From Cytophagales bacterium (lineage in GTDB: Bacteria; Bacteroidota; Bacteroidia; Cytophagales; Amoebophilaceae): DNA of 64,000 nt. The notes below the pieces were generated by a model. The model worked only from the letters and a program-made list of their open reading frames with translations, was not told the DNA's origin and did no database searches. Below, piece by piece: positions 40,279-49,101 of this stretch. The DNA is taken from contig JAHDDH010000001.1 in NCBI GenBank assembly GCA_020629455.1, positions 131,703-195,702 of the forward strand. Direction: 5' to 3'. How positions within the stretch are numbered: position 1 is the stretch's first letter; the number at the start of each line of letters is the position of its first letter. Made by a program: the position numbers and the translations under genes.

Positions 40279-41028
40279 TTGATGAATCATCCAACCACAG
40301 CACAAGAATTAGATGCTTTGCTTGCATTGCAACAAATAGATATACAAATACATACCATCCACGATTCAAATAAAAAATTACCAAAAGAAATTTTTACCAT
40401 TCAACAATCAATCGCAACAATTAAAAAAAATATTCAAAATTTTAAAGAAAATATCCAAAAAATTAAATCAGACCAAGAAAAAACTAAAAAAGAGATAGAG
40501 GAAACCGAAAAAATTATATCCAGATATAAAGAGCAGCGCAAAGCAATCAATAATGAAAAAGAACTGACAGCGATAGAAGAAGAAATTAATTACCAAAAAA
40601 TAGAAAAACAACTTTTAGAAAAAAAGGCACAAACATATGTCAGTGATCTTAAAGAAGAAAATGAAAAAATGAAAAAAGAGATAGAAGACCTTCAATTACA
40701 AGAAAGTAATATAGAAAAGAGAGATAATCATTTGAAAAAACTGTTAGAAAGCAATGAAAAAAACATAAAATCCTTACAAAAGGAAAGAAAAAATATTGTA
40801 CAAACAATAGATTCTTTGTTATATAGTCTTTACGAAAAAAAAAATTATTTAGAGAAAAATCAACAGGCTGTGGCTACAATGGTAAAAAAGGCTTGTAGTG
40901 CTTGCTATTATTTAATTCCTTCACAAAAAATAATTCAAATTATGAGAAAAGAGATGCTTGTTTTCTGTGAAAATTGTACAAGCATTGTTGTGCATACTGA
41001 TGAAGCAGATGATGCCTATGATATATAA
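40279..41028 (+). CDS. coiled-coil protein with C-terminal C4 zinc ribbon
   Basis: Long coiled coil then KKACSACYYLIP...LVFCENCTSIV. Confidence 0.85.
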   Translation: MMNHPTTAQELDALLALQQIDIQIHTIHDSNKKLPKEIFTIQQSIATIKKNIQNFKENIQKIKSDQEKTKKEIEETEKIISRYKEQRKAINNEKELTAIEEEINYQKIEKQLLEKKAQTYVSDLKEENEKMKKEIEDLQLQESNIEKRDNHLKKLLESNEKNIKSLQKERKNIVQTIDSLLYSLYEKKNYLEKNQQAVATMVKKACSACYYLIPSQKIIQIMRKEMLVFCENCTSIVVHTDEADDAYDI

Positions 41029-41078
41029 ACGTACGCTTTAGCATCAATTTTTTTCTACCCATCTTTAGCTTTTATTTT

Positions 41079-41648
41079 ATGGCTATCACTACCAATCAAA
41101 TCAAAAATGGATTTTGTTTTGAAATGGATCGGCAAATTTATACCGTACTCTCTTTTCAACATATCAAACCAGGAAAAGGTGCAGCTTTTGTACGAACAAA
41201 GATTAAAAATTTGGTTTCTGGAAAAATTATTGACAAAACATTCAATGCAGGCATTAAAATACAACCAGCACGTATTTTAAGAAAACCTTATCAATATTTA
41301 TATCAAGAAAACGATTACTATTATTTTATGGATACAATCTCATTTGAACAGATGAGTGTAGAAAAAAAAAAAATTAGCAATCCTCAATTATTAAAATCAG
41401 GAACAACAGTAGAAATGCTCATACATCAAGAAAGAGATACATTATTGCAATGTGAGTTGCCCTATTTTGTGCACTTGAAAGTGACTTATACAGAGCCTGG
41501 TGTCAAAGGAGATACTGCAACTAAAGCTATGAAATGGGCTACTGTAGAAACCGGTGCTTCTATACAAGTTCCTCTTTTTATTGAAAAGGACGAAGTAATA
41601 AAAATTGATACCAAAAATCAAATTTATATCGAAAGAATAAAAAAATAA
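41079..41648 (+). CDS. efp: elongation factor P
   Basis: FQHIKPGKGAAFVRTKIKNLVSGKIIDKTFNAG, VKGDTATKAMKWATVETGASIQVPLFI. Confidence 0.96.
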   Translation: MAITTNQIKNGFCFEMDRQIYTVLSFQHIKPGKGAAFVRTKIKNLVSGKIIDKTFNAGIKIQPARILRKPYQYLYQENDYYYFMDTISFEQMSVEKKKISNPQLLKSGTTVEMLIHQERDTLLQCELPYFVHLKVTYTEPGVKGDTATKAMKWATVETGASIQVPLFIEKDEVIKIDTKNQIYIERIKK

Positions 41649-41651
41649 ATC

Positions 41652-42122
41652 ATGGACATACAAAATATTAAAGAACTCCTAAATTTTATCATTCAACTAG
41701 ACATCACTAAAGTAAAGATTAAAACAGCAGATATCAAGTTATATATTCAAAAACCTGAAAAATTGATCACTTCTACAGCGCATACAACTACTACATCCAC
41801 AAGCCTATCACCAGTGACTGCTGAGCAAAAAATTATTGTTTCAGAAGAAAAAAATCATACCTCCACAGAAGAAGAAGCGTACGTCACTATCAAATCGCCT
41901 ATGATAGGTACTTTTTATATCAAACCAAATCCTGAATCTGCTCCATTTGTGAATATAGGAGATCAAATCAAAAAAAATCAAGTGGTTTGTATTATAGAAG
42001 CCATGAAAATTTTCAATGATATTGAATCTCATATAAACGGAAAAATTGTCAAAATATTGGTCAAAGATGCTTCTCCTGTAGAGTTTGATCAGCCTTTATT
42101 TTTGGTAGCACCCAATGATTGA
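41652..42122 (+). CDS. accB: acetyl-CoA carboxylase biotin carboxyl carrier protein
   Basis: SPMIGTFYIKPNPESAPFVNIGDQIKKNQVVCIIEAMKIFNDIES. Confidence 0.96.
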   Translation: MDIQNIKELLNFIIQLDITKVKIKTADIKLYIQKPEKLITSTAHTTTTSTSLSPVTAEQKIIVSEEKNHTSTEEEAYVTIKSPMIGTFYIKPNPESAPFVNIGDQIKKNQVVCIIEAMKIFNDIESHINGKIVKILVKDASPVEFDQPLFLVAPND

Positions 42123-42142
42123 AAATTTGAAACGTTGTAATC

Positions 42143-43483
42143 ATGTTCAAAAAAATACTCATTGCTAACAGAGGAGAAATTGCTTTACGTATTATTCGTA
42201 CGTGTAAAGAAATGGGTATAAAAACCGTTGCTGTTTATTCTACTGTAGACCAAAAAAGTCTACACGTTAAATTTGCTGATGAAGCCATTTGTATAGGAGC
42301 AGCTCCCAGTATATTGTCTTATCTTAATATTCCACAAATTATAGCAGCTGCTGAAATTACGAATGCAGATGCAATTCATCCTGGCTATGGTTTTTTATCT
42401 GAAAATCCAAAATTTGCTAAAATTTGTCAAGATTATCATATCAAACTGATAGGTCCTTCACATCATATTATACAAACGATGGGTGATAAAGCTACTGCTA
42501 AAAAAACTATGCAAGCAGCCGGAGTTCCTATTATTCCTGGTTCTAAAGGTATTATATCATCTTTAGATGAAGGAAAAAGCATTGCCCAAAATATTCAATT
42601 TCCTGTGATACTCAAAGCAACTGCTGGGGGAGGGGGGAAAGGAATGCGCATTGTTCAAGAAGCAAAAGATTTTGGTCAGGCTTGGAAAGCAGCTACTAGA
42701 GAAGCACAAGCTGCTTTTGGAAACCCTGGAATTTATATAGAAAAATATATAGAAGACCCCAGACACATTGAAATACAAATTTTAGCAGATCAGCACGGGC
42801 ATGTAAAACATTTAGGCGAAAGAGACTGTTCTATTCAAAGAAGACATCAAAAACTTATTGAAGAGACGCCTTCCCCTTTTATCCATCAGGCATTAAGAAA
42901 AAAAATGGGAGACTGTGCTATAAAAGGTGCTCAACACATTGGCTATGAAGGTGCTGGTACTATCGAATTTTTGGTAGATAAACACCAAAATTTTTATTTT
43001 ATGGAAATGAATACGCGTATTCAAGTAGAGCACACTATTACAGAAGAAGTTACTCATCAAGATCTAATTCAAGAGCAAATGCTTATTGCTTTTGGAGAAA
43101 GTATACAGCAAAAACAATATGTTACTTCGCCATTGCATGCCATAGAATGCAGAATTAATGCAGAAGATCCTTACCATCAATTTCGCCCTTGTCCAGGAAA
43201 AATTATTCATTTTCATGCGCCAGGGGGTTATGGAGTTCGTTTAGATACTCATATTTATCCTGGATACATCATTCCACCGAATTATGATTCTATGATTGCA
43301 AAATTAATTGTTAAAGAAAAAACTCGGTATGGTGCTATTCGTAAGATGAAACAAGCATTAGAAGAGATGATCATTGAAGGTGTACAGACAACAATTCCAT
43401 TTCATATCCAAATGATGGATAACAAAAAGTTTATACAAGGCGATTTCACCACTCATTTTTTAGAAAAGAATACTATTCTCTGA
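42143..43483 (+). CDS. accC: acetyl-CoA carboxylase biotin carboxylase subunit
   Basis: [58 protein letters not shown]. Confidence 0.97.
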   Translation: MFKKILIANRGEIALRIIRTCKEMGIKTVAVYSTVDQKSLHVKFADEAICIGAAPSILSYLNIPQIIAAAEITNADAIHPGYGFLSENPKFAKICQDYHIKLIGPSHHIIQTMGDKATAKKTMQAAGVPIIPGSKGIISSLDEGKSIAQNIQFPVILKATAGGGGKGMRIVQEAKDFGQAWKAATREAQAAFGNPGIYIEKYIEDPRHIEIQILADQHGHVKHLGERDCSIQRRHQKLIEETPSPFIHQALRKKMGDCAIKGAQHIGYEGAGTIEFLVDKHQNFYFMEMNTRIQVEHTITEEVTHQDLIQEQMLIAFGESIQQKQYVTSPLHAIECRINAEDPYHQFRPCPGKIIHFHAPGGYGVRLDTHIYPGYIIPPNYDSMIAKLIVKEKTRYGAIRKMKQALEEMIIEGVQTTIPFHIQMMDNKKFIQGDFTTHFLEKNTIL

Positions 43484-43521
43484 TCATTTTTTGATTTAGT
43501 CCTAAGTCAAAATCCAAAATT

Positions 43522-45837
43522 TTGAAAAAATTTTCTTTTCTTTTCTTTCTCTTTATTTTAGGTTTAGGTTTCTATCAGCTACAACAACACACTTTTTTTT
43601 TCCTTCATAAAAAAATACAGACAGAACATTTAATTTTAAAAAATGCATCTCTGGTATATCATGTGCCTCAAAAAAAAGACATTGCCTTTTTGAAGGCTAT
43701 TGATGAAGGGGCTTATTTTCATATACTTCAAAATTTATCTCTTTTTATATTCAGCAAAAATGATATTCCATGGGTCATTACTTACCATTTTGATGATGAT
43801 CAAACCCATTATGTGATATATTTACCTTTTGATAAGGCAAAAATGAACCAAAACAAAAGAGAATATACAACTGAAACGGTTTTAAAAAGTGGTGTATCAT
43901 TTTTTAAAATGTATCACCCTTTTGCAAAGCAGTATTTTTTTTATGCTATCATCCAAGGACATTATATCTTAAGCAGTTCGCAGGCATTGTTAGCAAAAGT
44001 ATTACAGCATACTGTTCAATCAAAAAAAAATAATTCCTTTATACCTCCTTATGATATTAAAAATGCTGCTTTACAAATTGACATTTCTCTTTTGACACAT
44101 GAGCAACCTATCATACAAAATTTTGCTACAAAATTTTATTTGCAGCGTATCCAAAGTGCAGATGCATGGATTTATAGTGGCATGACACATTGTCAAAAAA
44201 AAAATTTTCTGTACACTTTTTTTCAACAAAAAGCCAAGCCTTGTACATTATGGCCTTACATTATATCTTCTACGATTTTTTGGCGGCATTATACTTTTAG
44301 TGATATTGAAAAATGGTGGCAAGCTCTGCAAAAATTTTGGCAAAAAAAGATCCCATTTCAAGAAATTTTAAGGGCACAGCAAGGGGAAATTGCTTGTTTA
44401 AATATTGCGCAGGGAGGTAAGGTGCTTTTATGGAAAATTCATCCAAATTTATTTTTGGAAGCTCTGAAAACTCATGAAATGATATCTTTTTTACCTGAAA
44501 AGGATGACTATTATCAAAAAATTTATCCTCTTACACACACAAAAAATTTTTTATGGCAGCCAGATGATCCTTTTTTTGTTCCTCAGTATTGTATGTTTTT
44601 GGATGATCAACATGTAGTATTTGCCACAAAAAGAAAGTTTTTAGAACAGTATCTGCAGTCATTTTTAATTCAAAAAATGACCAATATAGCAGCAAAAAAT
44701 TTGCCATTCGAAAATTTTTTATTGCCTCAGGCGAATATGAGTCTTTACATAGAAAATGCTTCGCTTTTTTATAAAAAAAATAGTTCTTCACATAAAATGG
44801 TTGTTCAATGGAATTTTTGTGAAGAAAAAAAATGGTATACCAATGTGGTATGTCAAAATATAAAGCCAATCCTTAAAAAAAAAATATCTGTAATCAAGAA
44901 AAAAAAAGAGCCATTGCCTACAGATAAAAAAATGCTGCTAACTGATATACAAGCACCTTTGGTAATGCTTCCTCAAGTGGTGGAAAATCATAGGAAAAAA
45001 TTTTTACAGCATTTTTTTGTGCAAGATGCTCAGCATGTGCTTTATTTTATGGAGGGTAATAATCAATTGTTATGGAAAAAAACATTGGATGGTCCTGTGA
45101 TTAGTCCATTTTTTTCGATTGATTTTTACCGTAACAAAAAAATACAATACCTTTTTTCTACAAAAAATAAAGTATATATAATAGATTATCACGGTTGTGC
45201 GGTAGAAAATTATCCTCTGGTTTTACCAGAAAAAATACCTATTACTGCCATCAATTTGTTGGATTATGATCAAAATAAGCAATATAGAATAGCGATTGCG
45301 GCACAAAATAAAATGTATCTGTACGATCAATTCCAAAAAATATTGCCGTGTTGGCATCCTAAAGTCAACAAAAAAAAATATCGTATGGCCTTGCAGCACA
45401 TTCGAAAATTTACAAAAGATTACTTGTTGACTTGTTCAATAGATGGATGTTTACAAGTGATGAATAGAAAAGGACATGTGTTATATACTTATCATATTAC
45501 TCCTGGTTGTAGGTTGGCATTTGATCGAGAAAATATTTTTGTGTTGGATACCAATGGTTTGCTCAAGGAGATCAGCTTACAAGGAAAGTTGAAAAAAAAA
45601 ATACATTTATATCAACCAAATGCTAATGATACGTTTACTTTTTTACAAGATCAGCAAACACAAAAAGTTTATCTCCTGAGAAGAGGTACTGAAAAGATAG
45701 ACTTACTTGATTTACAGGGGAAGGTACTTTTTACAAAAAAAGAAATACATACTGATACTAAATTTCATTTATATAATCAGGAGTTAATGATGATGGATAT
45801 GCAAGGGAATGTATATTGCTTTGATTTATTTATATAA
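43522..45837 (+). CDS. large hypothetical protein with N-terminal TM and probable C-terminal beta-propeller-like repeats
   Basis: 771-aa ORF, TTG start; C-terminal blade-like repeats (LLTCSIDGCLQVMNRKGHVLYTY; IFVLDTNGLLKEISLQGKLKK; KIDLLDLQGKVLFTK). Confidence 0.6.
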   Translation: MKKFSFLFFLFILGLGFYQLQQHTFFFLHKKIQTEHLILKNASLVYHVPQKKDIAFLKAIDEGAYFHILQNLSLFIFSKNDIPWVITYHFDDDQTHYVIYLPFDKAKMNQNKREYTTETVLKSGVSFFKMYHPFAKQYFFYAIIQGHYILSSSQALLAKVLQHTVQSKKNNSFIPPYDIKNAALQIDISLLTHEQPIIQNFATKFYLQRIQSADAWIYSGMTHCQKKNFLYTFFQQKAKPCTLWPYIISSTIFWRHYTFSDIEKWWQALQKFWQKKIPFQEILRAQQGEIACLNIAQGGKVLLWKIHPNLFLEALKTHEMISFLPEKDDYYQKIYPLTHTKNFLWQPDDPFFVPQYCMFLDDQHVVFATKRKFLEQYLQSFLIQKMTNIAAKNLPFENFLLPQANMSLYIENASLFYKKNSSSHKMVVQWNFCEEKKWYTNVVCQNIKPILKKKISVIKKKKEPLPTDKKMLLTDIQAPLVMLPQVVENHRKKFLQHFFVQDAQHVLYFMEGNNQLLWKKTLDGPVISPFFSIDFYRNKKIQYLFSTKNKVYIIDYHGCAVENYPLVLPEKIPITAINLLDYDQNKQYRIAIAAQNKMYLYDQFQKILPCWHPKVNKKKYRMALQHIRKFTKDYLLTCSIDGCLQVMNRKGHVLYTYHITPGCRLAFDRENIFVLDTNGLLKEISLQGKLKKKIHLYQPNANDTFTFLQDQQTQKVYLLRRGTEKIDLLDLQGKVLFTKKEIHTDTKFHLYNQELMMMDMQGNVYCFDLFI

Positions 45838-45885
45838 AATAGGATTTATTTGCTTCTCTAACAAGAGAGAGGTTTTAAAATTTTT

Positions 45886-46311
45886 CTAATGCCCTGGGCT
45901 GGGTTGATTTAAATTTTTCCCAATTTTCTTTTTTATTGCTTCCTCTATTAATTTTAACGCTTCATTATTTTTGGTTGCTCTTGCTAGCTCTATAGGAGTT
46001 CCAGATTTTCCTATTTTATTGATGTCTAAATTTGGATCGTTCAAAATTAAATTTAATGCTTCATTATTTTCTTTTGTTATTGCTTGATCTATAGGAGTTT
46101 CTCCATATTTTCCTTTTTTATTGATCTCTAAATTTGGATCGTTCAAAATTAAATTTAATGCTTCATTATTTTTGTTTGTTATTGCTTGATTTATAGGAGT
46201 TTCTCCAAATGCTCTTTTTTTATTGATGTCTAAATTTGACTGATCTATATTTTTATTACAACTAAATAAAGTAATTAAGGTTAAAAAAAATATTTTGTTT
46301 TGTATATTCAT
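45886..46311 (-). CDS. ankyrin-repeat lipoprotein
   Basis: Lipobox-like TLITLFSC; about three 34-aa units GETPI(N/D)QAIT(N/K)(K/E)NNEALNLILNDPNL(E/D)INK. Confidence 0.8.
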   Translation of the reverse strand: MNIQNKIFFLTLITLFSCNKNIDQSNLDINKKRAFGETPINQAITNKNNEALNLILNDPNLEINKKGKYGETPIDQAITKENNEALNLILNDPNLDINKIGKSGTPIELARATKNNEALKLIEEAIKKKIGKNLNQPSPGH

Positions 46312-46337
46312 TACATTTTTAAATAATTATTAAAATA

Positions 46338-46573
46338 AAAAAGAAAATGATGAACAAGCTGCGATTGTTTTTATTTTAGTGCTTGACGCATTAGATTGAA
46401 AAAATGAATTAGCAAAAGTAAGTTTAGTAGCTGGAGGAGGAGGAAATCAAAAATATTTTATCGGTATGTTAATCTGCAGCAAATTTTCTTGATAATATTG
46501 ATGATTTTAATGGAAAACAGTTAGCTGAAAGCTATTTTTTAGTATATCATTCATAATTACATAATCAAAATTT
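46338..46573 (+). pseudogene. decayed chimeric duplicate of the 46623 lipoprotein gene joined to a gmk 3'-end fragment
   Basis: 46338-46516 closely matches 46813-46997 with indels and stops; 46522-46573 matches 47125-47178, inside the gmk 3' end. Confidence 0.88.
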
Positions 46574-46622
46574 TGTTGTATTTTACGTTTTTAAATTTAA
46601 AAATAAAAAATAATTCAAATCT

Positions 46623-47051
46623 ATGCATATGAAAAATATAACCTCGTTTTTATTTGCTCTTACTTTATTGTTCAGCGGATGTAAGAGAAGTCATGAAAAT
46701 AATAGTAAAAAAGAAGAAGACAGTAAAATAAAAAAAGCAGTACAAGCAGTAAAAAATGTCAAAGATGCGCTTCAAAATGGTAAAGGATCAGGAGATGGAA
46801 CTAATGTTATCACAAAAGAAAATGATGAACAAGCTGCGATTGCTCTTATTTTAGCGCTTGACGCATTAGGTTTAAAAAATGACTTAGCAAAAGTAAGTTT
46901 AGCAGCTGGAGGAGGAGGAAATCCAAAAGATTTTATCGGTATGTCAATAAAATCTGCAGCAAATTTTCTTGATAATATTGATGATTTTAATGGAAAGGAA
47001 AAGATAGAAAAATATCTTGATGAAAAACTTAAAGAATACAAAAACAAATAA
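46623..47051 (+). CDS. small predicted lipoprotein
   Basis: Signal peptide with lipobox LTLLFSGC; Gly-rich segment AAGGGGNPKDFIGMSIKSAANFLDNIDDF. Confidence 0.7.
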   Translation: MHMKNITSFLFALTLLFSGCKRSHENNSKKEEDSKIKKAVQAVKNVKDALQNGKGSGDGTNVITKENDEQAAIALILALDALGLKNDLAKVSLAAGGGGNPKDFIGMSIKSAANFLDNIDDFNGKEKIEKYLDEKLKEYKNK

Positions 47052-47056
47052 AAGAG

Positions 47057-47095
47057 TGAGCTTATGAGATAATATCATGAGCTCATTTTTTTTAT
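47057..47095 (+). terminator. intrinsic terminator
   Basis: TGAGCTTATGA-GATAATA-TCATGAGCTCA stem followed by TTTTTTTTATTTT. Confidence 0.8.
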
Positions 47096-47652
47096 TTTAA
47101 AAATTCCTCTACAATACTTGTAGCTTGCTGAAAGCTATTCTTTAGTATATCATTCATAATTACATAATCAAAATCTTTTTCCCTAGTAAGTTCTATTTCT
47201 GCTTTTTTGAGCCTCATGCGTAAAGAATTTTCGTCTTCTGTTTTTCTTTTTTTTAATCTTTCTTTGAGAATATATATATGAGGTGATTTAATATAAATAG
47301 TCAACACATTTTTTTTCAGCACATTTTTCAATTGACAAGCCCCTTGAATATCCACTGCAAAAATAGGTACTTTATTATTTTTCCATATATTGTCTACATC
47401 TGCTTGTAAAGTACCATAATACCTTCCTGGATATACCTCTTCCCATTCTAAAAATTTATTTTCTTTAATTTTTTTCTTAAAATCCACCTCTGAAATAAAA
47501 TAATAATCTTTTTTATCAATTTCATTTTTTCTTTTTGTACGTGTACAAGCAGAAACTACAAACTGTAATCTTTTATTTTGATTGATTAAATATTCTACAA
47601 TTGTAGATTTACCTGCGCCAGAAGCACCAGAAATAATAATAGCAGTAGACAT
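47092..47652 (-). CDS. gmk: guanylate kinase
   Basis: IIISGASGAGKSTIVEYLI, SACTRTKRKNEIDKKDYYFIS, FLEWEEVYPGRYYGT. Confidence 0.95.
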   Translation of the reverse strand: MSTAIIISGASGAGKSTIVEYLINQNKRLQFVVSACTRTKRKNEIDKKDYYFISEVDFKKKIKENKFLEWEEVYPGRYYGTLQADVDNIWKNNKVPIFAVDIQGACQLKNVLKKNVLTIYIKSPHIYILKERLKKRKTEDENSLRMRLKKAEIELTREKDFDYVIMNDILKNSFQQATSIVEEFLK

Positions 47653-47678
47653 TTTAGGTGATTTCCTTATACATGTTG

Positions 47679-47752
47679 TACGCTCGGAAGGACTTGAACC
47701 CTCAACCTTCGGAGCCGAAATCCGACGTTCTATCCAGTTGAACTACGAGCGC
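47679..47752 (-). tRNA. tRNA-Arg (anticodon TCG)
   Basis: Minus strand GCGCTCGTAGTTCAACTGGATAGAACGTCGGATTTCGGCTCCGAAGGTTGAGGGTTCAAGTCCTTCCGAGCGT; all arms fold. Confidence 0.93.
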
Positions 47753-47807
47753 AAATTTTTATTCATGTACTATTTATGTATATAAAAATGCATAAAATTT
47801 TTAAATT

Positions 47808-49079
47808 TTAACTCAATTCTTCATCAAAATATGCATAATCTTCATGAATTACTGCCATCACCTTGCCATTGATGCGTTTTTGATATAAAAGCGTGTTGAT
47901 AGATTTTGAAAGATTTGTTTTGTGATCTAAAATCCACGTACGATGTATATCGAATAGTGTGAGATTAGCCTTTGCATGCAAATTAATACAAGCAGACGGT
48001 AATTTTAATAAACTTCTGGGTTGTGTAGTAATTTTATCAATCAATTGTTCCCAAGGAATATATGAAGATAATGCAATTAAAAAATGTAAACACGTTTGTA
48101 AACCAATCATGCCAAAATCTGCTTGATCAAAAGTATTGTTTTTATTATTCTGATCTTGGGGTCTATGGTTAGTGACAATAACATCAATGATATTTTCTTG
48201 TAGGCCTTTGATTAGCATTTGATTATCCTCAATAGTGCGGAAAGGAGGATCTACTTTGTAGTTTGTGTCGAAATTGTTGATATGTGCATCTGTAAATAAT
48301 GGCTGATAAACTGCCATGCTACAGCTCACTTGTAATCCTTTTTTTTTGGCTTGACTGATCAGTGCTATTGCTTTAGGATCACTGACACAAGCCAAATGTA
48401 ATCTTCCTCCCACATGCGCTAAAATAGCCAAACTTTTTTGTACGCTAAGAAATTCTGCGATACCAGAAATACTTTGTATGCCCAATTTTGTACTCTGGAT
48501 ACCTTCGTGCATCATACCTCCATAGGCCATGGATATATTTTGGGGTTTTTGTATTAATAAACCATTCCATGGTTGTAGATATTGTAAAGCATGAGAAAGC
48601 ATCTTTGCATTAATTTTTTCTTGATCACCATCAGTAAAAGCAACGGCTCCCATGGTATACAAATCCATCATTGCATTGAGCATAGTTCCTTGCATATCTT
48701 TTGTAAGCGCAGCAATAGGATATGTTTGGGTAATTTTTTGATATGGATGATTTTTGAGATAAAAAACAGTGGATTTATCTTGTACGATAGGGTTTGTATT
48801 TGGACACAAGGCTACCCCTGTAAAACCTCCAGCTGTGGCTGTTTGTGTGCCAGAGGCTATATCTTCTTTCCACTCATAGCCTGGGTCACAAAAATGAGCT
48901 TGCATATCAAACCAACCTGGCGAAATTTTCATTCCTTCTGCGTTGATAGTTTTATCTGCTGGATAAGATACATCATCAATGGCTTTGATTTTTCCTTCGT
49001 CGATAAAAATATTTTTTTTTTTTAAGTGAAAAGGAGATTGTTGATCAATGATGAAGGCTCCTAAAATTTGAATTTTCAT
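47808..49079 (-). CDS. dihydroorotase-like amidohydrolase (PyrC'/pyrX type)
   Basis: SPGWFDMQAHFCDPGYEWKEDIASGTQTATAGGFTGVALCPNTNP; the usual HxH metal motif is QAH here. Confidence 0.85.
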   Translation of the reverse strand: MKIQILGAFIIDQQSPFHLKKKNIFIDEGKIKAIDDVSYPADKTINAEGMKISPGWFDMQAHFCDPGYEWKEDIASGTQTATAGGFTGVALCPNTNPIVQDKSTVFYLKNHPYQKITQTYPIAALTKDMQGTMLNAMMDLYTMGAVAFTDGDQEKINAKMLSHALQYLQPWNGLLIQKPQNISMAYGGMMHEGIQSTKLGIQSISGIAEFLSVQKSLAILAHVGGRLHLACVSDPKAIALISQAKKKGLQVSCSMAVYQPLFTDAHINNFDTNYKVDPPFRTIEDNQMLIKGLQENIIDVIVTNHRPQDQNNKNNTFDQADFGMIGLQTCLHFLIALSSYIPWEQLIDKITTQPRSLLKLPSACINLHAKANLTLFDIHRTWILDHKTNLSKSINTLLYQKRINGKVMAVIHEDYAYFDEELS

Positions 49080-49101
49080 AGAAATGGTTGTGAAGATGAT
49101 T

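Noticed and set aside
45990-46230. Regular direct repeats considered as a CRISPR-like array
   Set aside because: 102-nt period is coding and gives 34-aa ankyrin units; no short repeat/unique spacer pattern.
47582-47785. 67-aa ORF containing VRSEGLEPSTFGAEIRRSIQLNYER
   Set aside because: It runs through the antisense of tRNA-Arg and the gmk start; spurious.
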